Assembly: GCA_013180565.1 (NCBI GenBank)
Contig: QBUN01000277.1
Span: 1 to 6,149, forward strand
DNA length: 6,149 nucleotides
From: Candidatus Methanophaga sp. GoMg3.2
GTDB taxonomy: Archaea > Halobacteriota > Syntropharchaeia > Alkanophagales > Methanospirareceae
Direction: 5' to 3'
Below the pieces are notes generated by a model. It was not told the DNA's origin. It searched no databases and saw only the letters and a list, made by a program, of their open reading frames with translations. A program made the position numbers and the translations under genes. Position 1 is the stretch's first letter. Each line of letters opens with the position of its first letter. Shown here one piece after another: positions 1 to 6,124 of the stretch.

Positions 1-1505
1 TTCTTCGTTGGCTTTTTCTTCTGATCTGGTATTGTCTCATTTTCGCTCTCCAGCGCTTCCCGCAACTTCTTCTCTGCTAAACTATAAACCACGAGCGCAA
101 GTACCATTACCATCACCATCGCAACTATCCTGCCCTCATTCTTTAGGAACATACTGCCAGCAAAGAAGAAAGGGTCCTTAAGGAATCTAAAGCCTCTTTC
201 CGCATATTGCTGCTCCTTGTAAGCCGTAAGTGCTTCTTCATCACTGAGTTTCTTGCTGTCCAACTCGTTTGTAGCAACAATGAATTTCCCTTTTTTCAGC
301 GTTTTCTTCTCTATTACGGATTTGTCCTCTCCTAACTCTATTTTTGTAAGATAGACCGTCTGAGTTGGTTCATCTTTTCTGGGTCTCCCCCGACCGCCGC
401 CTTTCTTTTTCTTCTTCGTCTTAACCTCCGTTGTGCTTATTTTGTGATATGTCCACCCCTTTTCCATCTCATGTGCCGCTTTCTGTGCATCTTCCAGGCT
501 GTAAAACTCGTGTTTGGAGAAATGCCATATATCCTCCTCCACCTGCTCTTTCTCCTTCTCTATCTTCCTTTCCAGCGTTTTCGTCTCCCTTGCAAACGCT
601 TTATCTGAGAATACCACTACCCATCGTTGTTTTACACCGCCATATTCCACCGCGGTACTGAAGAGGCGGTAACCATTGAGAGCGGTGCTATGCATCTTTT
701 CCGTGTCTATGCTTTCCAGCACTTCTTTTGCTTCTGATAACGTCTCCGGAACCCTTGTTATCCATGTATAGTCCTCAGAAATGTCTCCCAGATTCTTCTC
801 CGAATATACCGCACTGTCCCAAACCCATATTTTGTCTTCACCCCATTTCTCCTGCAATGACTGTCCATACTCTTTCACCATCTCCCTGAAATGGTTTTTA
901 TCGGAAGTATTGCCACTCAAAGCCTGTATGAAAACAGGTAAACTGTCAGACATGACCAGGGAGATAACAAACTGCTTCAAATCGGGTCTACCGTCCTTGG
1001 AAAAGCCATGTGTTATCTCTATTGGCACTGCATCCAGGTCTCCTTCTTCATGCTTATACTCGCCTTGAAGGTTTATTGAAGAGGTGTCACCGTGAAGGAA
1101 GCGCCCTGAACACTCACTATAAGCATTGGCTGTAATCCGCATGAATACACTCTCAGGGCCAGAGTCGTATAACTTATCTAACGTCCTCCCCAAGACATCA
1201 TCATTGAAATACTCCGCCTTTAGCCCTTCCCTTATCAATAGCTCTACTGGCTTTGTTGCCATGAACTCTGGGAATAGATAGAGGGGTCGGTCAACAAATC
1301 CTAGGGCGTTCAGGACCATGGCAACAAGAGCCTCCCCGCAGGTCACCTTCTGGCGTGGATCCACGCCCACGATTCGGTCGATCTCGCCTGCTAAATCTAT
1401 CTCTCTGCAGACTAGGGCTACTATACCAAGGTGGTCCATGTTTTTACTGCTATATTCGGCTAAACTTGCTGTCTCTCCTGCGTATGCTTGCGTATTTGGA
1501 TACAT
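1..1505 (-). CDS. IS1634-like DDE transposase, C-terminus cut by window edge
   Basis: This frame is open for 501 codons and runs off the left edge, so the protein is incomplete at its C-terminus. It should catalyse DNA cleavage and strand transfer for its own insertion sequence. The N-terminal part (about residues 22-120, KNMDHLGIVALVCREIDLAG onward) resembles the DUF4277 domain of IS1634-type transposases. A DDE triad is visible: D140 in HGDTSS, D230 in VWDSAVYS and E436 in AERGF. E436 lies in the IS4-superfamily signature Y429-x2-Q432-x3-E436-x6-K443, followed by the typical FRFLKDP. Between the second D and the E is a long charged insertion (about 300-400) with a lysine run and an AT-hook-like GRGRPRK (371-377). 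ATG at 1505 is the only sensible start: the frame is closed by TGA 6 nt upstream, and GTGAG lies 5 nt before the ATG. GC content is clearly higher than in the host operon (39 of 60 bases at 1321-1380). The family call is from motif recognition; no frameshift was seen. Confidence 0.9.
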   Translation of the reverse strand, partial: MYPNTQAYAGETASLAEYSSKNMDHLGIVALVCREIDLAGEIDRIVGVDPRQKVTCGEALVAMVLNALGFVDRPLYLFPEFMATKPVELLIREGLKAEYFNDDVLGRTLDKLYDSGPESVFMRITANAYSECSGRFLHGDTSSINLQGEYKHEEGDLDAVPIEITHGFSKDGRPDLKQFVISLVMSDSLPVFIQALSGNTSDKNHFREMVKEYGQSLQEKWGEDKIWVWDSAVYSEKNLGDISEDYTWITRVPETLSEAKEVLESIDTEKMHSTALNGYRLFSTAVEYGGVKQRWVVVFSDKAFARETKTLERKIEKEKEQVEEDIWHFSKHEFYSLEDAQKAAHEMEKGWTYHKISTTEVKTKKKKKGGGRGRPRKDEPTQTVYLTKIELGEDKSVIEKKTLKKGKFIVATNELDSKKLSDEEALTAYKEQQYAERGFRFLKDPFFFAGSMFLKNEGRIVAMVMVMVLALVVYSLAEKKLREALESENETIPDQKKKPTK

Positions 1506-1510
1506 TAATA

Positions 1511-1556
1511 CTCACATGCTTCGATAAGAAAAAGCACCTATTTAAAGTTATCTTTC
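1511..1556 (-). promoter_or_regulatory. Archaeal-type promoter and short leader of the transposase
   Basis: On the minus strand, CTTTAAATA at 1547-1539 matches the archaeal TATA box. It is preceded by purine/A-rich GAAAGATAA (1556-1548), acceptable as a BRE. Transcription would be expected to start about 25 nt downstream, near 1517, leaving a leader of about 12 nt that contains GTGAG (1515-1511), a weak Shine-Dalgarno 5 nt before the ATG. The motif match is seen; promoter activity is inferred. It is the main sequence hint for an archaeal host. Confidence 0.6.
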
Positions 1557-1576
1557 TGCACCTCGCTATTTCCCAT

Positions 1577-1588
1577 AAATTTAAATTT
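1577..1588. repeat. 12-bp perfect palindrome AAATTTAAATTT
   Basis: A perfect palindrome sits in the end region of the IS, between the putative tip and the transposase TATA box. It could be a transposase binding site or simply AT-rich sequence. It is recorded because its position, just inside the element end, is where regulatory or transposase contacts would be expected. Confidence 0.3.
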
Positions 1589-1605
1589 GTAGATACTTTA
1601 TATTA

Positions 1606-1623
1606 GAATGTGCGGAATGTGGG
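1606..1623. repeat. Tandem GAATGTG repeat, candidate IS terminal sequence
   Basis: GAATGTG occurs at 1606-1612 and again at 1615-1621, forming two 9-nt units (GAATGTGCG, GAATGTGGG). It lies where the HsdR-like reading frame stops resembling its family and just outside the transposase upstream region. It may therefore be the terminal repeat of the IS. The matching inverted copy would be beyond the left edge of the window. Confidence 0.35.
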
Positions 1624-1843
1624 ATGTATCCTCGTTTTTTTCCATATAGATGAAATTCGAGATCAATTTTGAGAGTTTGTTTATCTGCAAAATGTCATTG
1701 TATAGGTAAGAGGTTTTGTAATCGGTTTTCACATCCGGGTTTTCAAGCCCTTTATTAAATGGTAAAAATCTTGTTTTCCATCCTTCTAATTTTGTAGCCA
1801 TGAAAATCTTTTCATCGCTCATGGCAAAGTGAACAAAACATCT

Positions 1844-1846
1844 CTA
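1844..1846 (-). other. In-frame TAG codon inside hsdR
   Basis: The codon lies between DPREKIF and RCFVHFAMSDEK, both recognisable HsdR sequence in the same frame, so only this triplet interrupts the reading. From memory of the family, this place usually reads F-x-F-K-R-C, so the TAG falls at the lysine, with about two residues missing before it. The simple reading is a nonsense mutation in a decaying gene. In archaea that carry pyrrolysine, TAG can be read through, which cannot be excluded here. Confidence 0.8.
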
Positions 1847-2371
1847 GAAGATTTTTTCTCGGGGGTCTCTATCTTCTTTGTATTGTTTTATTGCGCTCTC
1901 AACACCCTGAGAAAAAGTATCCTTTAGTTCAATTGTTATAATTGGCAGCCCATTAACGGAAATAACCAAATCCAGCCTCTTGCCATCTTCTTTCTGCTCG
2001 TATTCTAATTCATCAATTACAGAAAAGATGTTTTTCTCGAATTTCGCAAATAAGTCAAGGTTTTTCCTGTTATTTGGTTTTGGATAGAATAATTCAAAGT
2101 GGCATCCAGCATCCTTAAACCCGTTTCTCAAAACATTAATTGTTCCTTTTTTGTCAAGTTCATTAATCAGGCGATAAAAGAATTTTTGTTCGGATTGCTC
2201 TCCGTAAACACGTTGGAATTTTTTCCATTCTCTTTCTTGCGTATCTGTGATGAATTTTAAAGTTAATTCAGGATCTAAACATGATGCTCTATTGTAATTA
2301 TGGTTGCTTCTCTGATGATAACCAGTACTGATTAAATGAGCGATTATATCATTCTGAAATGCTTTTTCTGA

Positions 2372-2396
2372 AGTGTCAGTTGTCATAATTTCCCTC
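2372..2396 (-). repeat. Direct repeat, hsdR-side copy (RBS + ATG + MTTDT codons)
   Basis: This copy (25 nt, minus strand from GAGGGAAATT to GACACT) aligns with 4035-4060 at 23 of 26 columns (two mismatches, one gap). It contains the hsdR ribosome binding site, its ATG at 2386 and the first codons. The A at 2378, one of the two mismatches, produces the TGA (2378-2376) that ends the upstream gene in another frame. Confidence 0.85.
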
Positions 2397-4049
2397 ATTA
2401 AAATGGATTTTTATATATTCAACTAATCTCTTTCCAGTTAATTTATCTGTTGCTGGATTTGAACGAATATAAAATTCTTCATCTTTTCCAAGATAAACCG
2501 GTATTTTACTTTTTTTACAATCGACCTCAAGTACTTTTTTATTTTCGACTAAAACTATTTTATAATCAATTAATGGAAAGAATTGTTCTCCAATTTGATC
2601 TCTAATAAGATTATGTGAACGTTTAAGATAATTGTCATTATTTTCAAAGAGATCTTTTTCAATTCCTATAATAGCCCCCTCATCATTTACTCCAATTAGA
2701 AGTGTTCCTCCTTCAGTATTAAGAAAAGCAACAATTGTTTTTAATGTTGCTTTTTGTATTTCTTTATCTTTTTGATTTGTTCTTATGTTTTTATTAAATG
2801 TTTCTTTAAACTCCAAAATTTTACTTTCTCCATCTCGGATTGAAGATAATATCTTATCCGAATTATTCAATAACTTCAATGCATCTAACATTTTATCAAC
2901 ATCAAATTCAATCTTTTGACAACTCAAAGGGTTAATTGCAATTTCTCTTTCAAAATCAGACAACTTGTTATTTAAGTCATATAATTTATGGTTTAAATTA
3001 ATAATTTCCTTTTGTGTCTCTAAATCTGGCAGGGGTATTCCTAGACTTTCCAAGTCAGATCGTTTTTTGTTTGGAATAACTGTTCCCGTTTCAATTAGTT
3101 CAATTATGCTTCTCCCAACATCCGTATTAAAGAACAACACAAGATATTCTGCAATAGCATATTTTGAATTAAGAACAATTTGATAATAATTTTTGCTTTT
3201 TATTTTATCATATTCATTCTGAATTATTTTTCCATTACGAGGAATATATATGGTGTTATCTTGAGGCTTTATCTTATCTCCAATTTCAATACTTGTTGAA
3301 ATATTTTTAAGAGAATATACTTTGAATGTTTTGTATTGTTTAAGTAATTTAGTAACTTTCTCAAGAGTTTTTGCTTGCTTAAAGCCTCTAAATTTATCAA
3401 ACATCACCCACAATCCTGTTGAAAAATCTGAACCTTGAGACTTATTATCATATGCTTCAAGAATATCCTCTATAACACTATTTTCATTTAATTCAATTGC
3501 AAATACGAAATCAACTTTCTTTCTAGATATTAAAAGATGGCTTACTTGTAAAGATGTCTGAGGGTAGAGCATCTTTTCTGGACAATCAAAAATAGCATTT
3601 ACATAGAATCCTTTTTTGTTAAGTTGTTTAATAAAGTCTTTGCTTTGTAATATTGATGGTTCAACGATGAACAAACCTTGTCCATTCTCAGAAAGGTTAA
3701 ATAATGATTTAAATAAAATTAACCAATTCTTTCTCTCTCTTAAGTAAATATCTTTTTCTTTATCTTGCCATTCTTCCCGCTTTAATCCAAAAGGCAAATT
3801 GCCTATGACAAAATCAAATTTATCTTTTATTTGGTCTAATAATACAAATGGATCTCCATATAAAACATTTTTATTATCCTTTTTACTTTCAGAAAACTGA
3901 ATTTCCAAATCAGAATTATTTTGAAAATCTTCAAATAAATTAGATGTTAAATAATTAAGATATAACGTCTTTTTCAAGTTGTATTCATTTTTAATTTTTA
4001 ACGCAAGTTCAGAGCATTTAGCTCTTTTTAGGTTAGTGTCTGTTGTCAT
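2376..4049 (-). CDS. Chimeric protein: N6-adenine methylase half, HsdS-like segment, AlbA_2 domain
   Basis: The gene encodes 557 residues. About 60-180 resembles the catalytic half of type I-like N6-adenine methylases: NVLYGDPF, then FDFVIGNLPFG with motif IV as NLPF (84-87), then GQGLFIVEPSIL. No FxGxG-type SAM-binding motif I is visible before it, and only about 60 residues precede it, so the methylase is probably incomplete in this chain. Residues 325-372 (IPNKKRSDLESLGIPLPDLETQKEI plus a helical stretch) resemble an HsdS target-recognition region and its following helix. Residues 405-545 form an AlbA_2 (Schlafen-type) domain: ESKILEFKETF, AFLNTEGGTLLIGVNDEG and FYIRSNPATDKL. The ATG at 4049 has GGAGGG upstream and overlaps the gmrSD stop (ATGA); the 3' end overlaps hsdR by 11 nt. 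The gene is strikingly AT-rich (11 G/C of 60 at 3181-3240). Its MTTDT start duplicates that of hsdR. The role is unknown: an accessory or orphan methylase/specificity factor, or a defence effector. It could also be a 5'-truncated methylase rescued by a borrowed start. Confidence 0.8.
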   Translation of the reverse strand: MTTDTNLKRAKCSELALKIKNEYNLKKTLYLNYLTSNLFEDFQNNSDLEIQFSESKKDNKNVLYGDPFVLLDQIKDKFDFVIGNLPFGLKREEWQDKEKDIYLRERKNWLILFKSLFNLSENGQGLFIVEPSILQSKDFIKQLNKKGFYVNAIFDCPEKMLYPQTSLQVSHLLISRKKVDFVFAIELNENSVIEDILEAYDNKSQGSDFSTGLWVMFDKFRGFKQAKTLEKVTKLLKQYKTFKVYSLKNISTSIEIGDKIKPQDNTIYIPRNGKIIQNEYDKIKSKNYYQIVLNSKYAIAEYLVLFFNTDVGRSIIELIETGTVIPNKKRSDLESLGIPLPDLETQKEIINLNHKLYDLNNKLSDFEREIAINPLSCQKIEFDVDKMLDALKLLNNSDKILSSIRDGESKILEFKETFNKNIRTNQKDKEIQKATLKTIVAFLNTEGGTLLIGVNDEGAIIGIEKDLFENNDNYLKRSHNLIRDQIGEQFFPLIDYKIVLVENKKVLEVDCKKSKIPVYLGKDEEFYIRSNPATDKLTGKRLVEYIKIHFNEGNYDN

Positions 4050-4060
4050 ACTTGTCCCTC
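4035..4060 (-). repeat. Direct repeat, gmrSD-side copy (RBS + ATG + MTTDT codons)
   Basis: This is a 26-nt near-copy of 2372-2396 (23 of 26 aligned columns). It carries GAGGGACAAGTATGACAACA and the codons for MTTDT. Here it serves as the end of gmrSD (TEGQV-stop) and as the start of the chimeric methylase gene. The two copies bracket the AT-rich gene almost exactly. Confidence 0.85.
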
Positions 4061-6124
4061 CGTGACTGTATTGAAGGCTTGTTTTATTAAAAACATAATA
4101 TACTCTAACTCTTCAAAATTTGATATGCCCACCTCCACATCTCCGTTACCCCATCGGCCTTTGTCTGTAACATCCTTGCATATCCCTTTTGGGTCATTTA
4201 CTTCGTCAAAGTGCATATTTAAGGAAAGTCGTAATCTGTTTTTTTGCGGCACGATGTCTACAAAATTAGTGGTGGTTTTATATGCAATATAAAGTTTCAA
4301 AATGTCCTCTTTAACAGAAGAATCAAGGTTACGTATCCTTTTTCTGAGTTCTTCAAATAACGGCCGCATAGCCTCTCCTTCTACTAAGTGCGGGTGATCT
4401 TCTATTGTGTATATTTTCTCAAGCTTTTCCTTTTCGATGCTCTTGTAATTATTCAGTACTTCCTCTTCTAATTCCGGGCATTCCCATATCGGTACAGCTA
4501 AATCAACGAGAGTCCTTGCACGGTTTAGAATTTCATTCTCATTCCAATGTTCAAGTTTTGCTAAAGATTGATTTAATCTTATTGGGCTGTCTGCAAATCC
4601 TCCTTCCATATCTCTTTTCTCTTTGAATGGTTTATTACTCAATTCGGGGTTATATCCTGTTAGGGTGATATTTCCTATTGTATGCAGGTATTTTTCATGT
4701 ACCTCATTCCAACTCTCACCCAATTCTTCTTTCCATTCATTAGATACTTTTTCATTTTGAGGCATTACATGTTCAATAGTATAGCTTTCAACACTTACTA
4801 ACTCTTTTCTGTTATGATTCTCAAGTTTTCTCAATAAATAATTTCTATTCCTGAAATTATAAACATCCTTAACGATTAACTGTTCTTTGAACTCTTCATC
4901 TCTTGGAAATCGTCTGTATGAATCTTTAAGAAGCAAAGCAGCTTTAAAACGCTCTAGATAATTCTCGGATTTAATTTCTTTATAGAGATTGGCAAAGGTT
5001 TTATTTAATGAATTGGTTGGGATTCTGCAAATAGCTCTTCGAAACACATAGCTTTCTATATATTTAAGAATTTGTATAAATTCTGCTTTTGTTATTCTTC
5101 CTTGCTTATAGTCTTCATATACCTGTAATAAGAAAGGATAAGAAACATCAACTTTCAAAATGTTAATGTCAGAGAAAATCGTTTTTATTTCGTTATCTTG
5201 TTCTTGTTCTAAGGCGATATTGACAAAATATTTAGAATATTTGTAAATATCTACAACGAGCACTTTTATATCCTTGAAATTTCGTGCATAAAGTTTAAAT
5301 GCGGAATAAACATCTTTGATATTCGGTATTTTTTCGGTTTTTATTGTCAAATAGTCTCTCATAAATCGGTCAAATAACGCGGAATATTTGGCATATCCAA
5401 AGCTTTTTTCCATGTGGGACCAATATTCATTATAGAGATTGTCCTGTTCTTGTTTTTCGAGACCCATTAAGACGTAATTTCTAATCAAGTCTGCCTGAGT
5501 AAGCTCCAAACCTGTTGAGTTCAGGCTTTCAAATATTAACTGAGGGTTATCTCTTTCTCTATCTAATGATACATCAATAATGATAAGTTTATTAAGACCC
5601 TTGAGTACATCGCCAATGTTGTTTTCGGATATCTGTTCGACAAAGAATTCATAATTCTCGTTAATTCGTTGAGAATCTTCATCAGACAGCTCTTTATTAT
5701 CAATTAATTTAAAAAGGGTTTCTTTATCACTTTTTGTTAAAATTAGTTTGTAGCGTTTTTCCTGTTCTTCGTCTCTATTTATCAAATAGTAATTCTTTAG
5801 TTTATCGGAATTCATTTCGTTTATTGGTGGTTTTAGAACTTCGGTTAAAGCAGATAAGATAAGAGTGATTGTTGCTAATCTCTGCTGGCCGTCTATTAAT
5901 AGAAGTTTTGGAATTGTTGAAATTTGATATAATCCTTTTTTAATATAAACAAGAGAACCAAGAAAATGGCTTGATATTTTTTCTTCTTTACCTGCTTTGA
6001 TTATATCTTCCCACAATTGTTTGCATTCTTTTAAACTCCAGCTATATGTTCTTTGATAAATAGGAATAATAAACTGCTTTGGTCCATTCATGAATTCTAA
6101 CAAATTTGCTTCATCGGCTTTCAT
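4046..6124 (-). CDS. GmrSD-type (type IV) modification-dependent restriction enzyme, DUF262-DUF1524-DUF5655
   Basis: The protein has 692 residues and looks complete. Enzymes of this family cut DNA carrying modified bases, such as glucosylated hydroxymethylcytosine of phages, using nucleotide hydrolysis in the DUF262 part and an HNH nuclease in the DUF1524 part (family knowledge). DUF262 spans about 8-220: IPIYQRTYSW (20-29), LLIDGQQRLAT (75-85) and FESLNSTGLELTQADLIRN (198-216). DUF1524 spans about 400-540: YTIEHVMPQ (448-456) with the catalytic histidine H452, then HTIGNITLTGYNPELSN (481-497) and the downstream F500/K503. A C-terminal DUF5655 domain (about 585-685: LFEELRKRIRNLD, FVDIVPQKNRLRLSL, GRWGNGDVEVGI) completes it. 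The fused S and D parts make it like single-chain GmrSD/BrxU enzymes. ATG at 6124 has AGAGGTG 7 nt upstream and overlaps the upstream stop as ATGA; its own stop overlaps the next ATG. All key motifs are present, so it may be the working restriction enzyme of this locus. The actual substrate is unknown. Confidence 0.92.
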   Translation of the reverse strand: MKADEANLLEFMNGPKQFIIPIYQRTYSWSLKECKQLWEDIIKAGKEEKISSHFLGSLVYIKKGLYQISTIPKLLLIDGQQRLATITLILSALTEVLKPPINEMNSDKLKNYYLINRDEEQEKRYKLILTKSDKETLFKLIDNKELSDEDSQRINENYEFFVEQISENNIGDVLKGLNKLIIIDVSLDRERDNPQLIFESLNSTGLELTQADLIRNYVLMGLEKQEQDNLYNEYWSHMEKSFGYAKYSALFDRFMRDYLTIKTEKIPNIKDVYSAFKLYARNFKDIKVLVVDIYKYSKYFVNIALEQEQDNEIKTIFSDINILKVDVSYPFLLQVYEDYKQGRITKAEFIQILKYIESYVFRRAICRIPTNSLNKTFANLYKEIKSENYLERFKAALLLKDSYRRFPRDEEFKEQLIVKDVYNFRNRNYLLRKLENHNRKELVSVESYTIEHVMPQNEKVSNEWKEELGESWNEVHEKYLHTIGNITLTGYNPELSNKPFKEKRDMEGGFADSPIRLNQSLAKLEHWNENEILNRARTLVDLAVPIWECPELEEEVLNNYKSIEKEKLEKIYTIEDHPHLVEGEAMRPLFEELRKRIRNLDSSVKEDILKLYIAYKTTTNFVDIVPQKNRLRLSLNMHFDEVNDPKGICKDVTDKGRWGNGDVEVGISNFEELEYIMFLIKQAFNTVTEGQV
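4056..4061 (-). promoter_or_regulatory. Shine-Dalgarno site of the chimeric methylase gene
   Basis: GGAGGG stands 6 nt before the ATG at 4049, within the last codons of gmrSD. It is part of the duplicated start sequence also found before hsdR, and it decides the start of this gene. Confidence 0.6.

Larger units (their letters stand above)
1..1622 (-). mobile_element. Partial IS1634-family insertion sequence interrupting hsdR
   Basis: The element covers the transposase gene plus roughly 100 nt of upstream end sequence; its other end is outside the window. The inner boundary is inferred. HsdR-like sequence is recognisable to about FIYMEKNED (codons near 1630) and then stops matching the family. 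The next bases hold a tandem 9-nt unit, GAATGTGCG GAATGTGGG (1606-1623), which may be the terminal inverted repeat. The exact tip and the target-site duplication cannot be read without the other end, so 1622 is good to about 20 nt only. The jump in base composition from the operon (about one third GC in sampled lines) to the transposase supports a mobile origin. Confidence 0.75.
1598..2386 (-). pseudogene. hsdR: HsdR N-terminal fragment (type I restriction nuclease/motor subunit), TAG-interrupted and truncated by the IS
   Basis: HsdR is the ATP-dependent translocase and nuclease of type I RM complexes. The ATG at 2386 gives MTTDTSEKAF, a typical HsdR start, with GAGGG (2396-2392) 5 nt upstream. 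An alternative ATG at 2398 adds four residues but lacks such a site. Residues 35-95 (LDPELTLKFI, ELDKKGTINVLRNG, KDAG) match the family N-terminus. The PD-(D/E)xK nuclease is visible as D139 in KRLDLVIS and E153-x-K155 in TIELKD, followed by KQYKEDRDPREKIF. Codon 181 is TAG (1846-1844). The same frame then continues with RCFVHFAMSDEKIFMATK and FLPFNKG, standard HsdR sequence, so the stop is internal and not a frameshift. The frame ends with TAA at 1600-1598 after 261 sense codons, the last few probably IS-encoded, against roughly 900-1100 residues normally. All helicase motifs are missing, so it cannot translocate DNA. The start overlaps the preceding gene by 11 nt. Confidence 0.88.

Noticed and set aside
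101..121. Short ACCAT/ATCACC-type repeats near 101-121 as a possible regulatory repeat
   Set aside because: They encode the MVMVMV-like hydrophobic run of the transposase (residues 463-468) and are explained by coding.
431..1606. Several plus-strand open frames of 69-95 codons across 431-1606
   Set aside because: They lie antisense to the long transposase frame or its upstream region, have low-complexity or proline/serine-rich composition typical of antisense frames, and show no recognisable domain.
1598..1822. A separate 74-residue gene starting at MSDEKIF
   Set aside because: Its sequence is the direct in-frame continuation of HsdR after the TAG codon, so it is a piece of the broken hsdR and not an independent gene.
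2387..2398. Upstream ATG at 2398 as the hsdR start (MREI extension)
   Set aside because: The ATG at 2386 has a good GAGGG site at the right spacing and gives the standard MTTDTSEK start. The 2398 ATG would place that site inside the coding sequence.
2372..4060. Transposon-type target-site duplication flanking the AT-rich gene
   Set aside because: The repeats are 25-26 nt with differences, the segment has no transposase and no inverted terminal repeats were noticed, so homologous or microhomology recombination fits better than transposition.
2965..4626. Plus-strand open frames at 2965-3183, 4062-4292 and 4405-4626
   Set aside because: They are antisense shadows of the chimeric methylase and gmrSD genes, with no domain or coupling signals.
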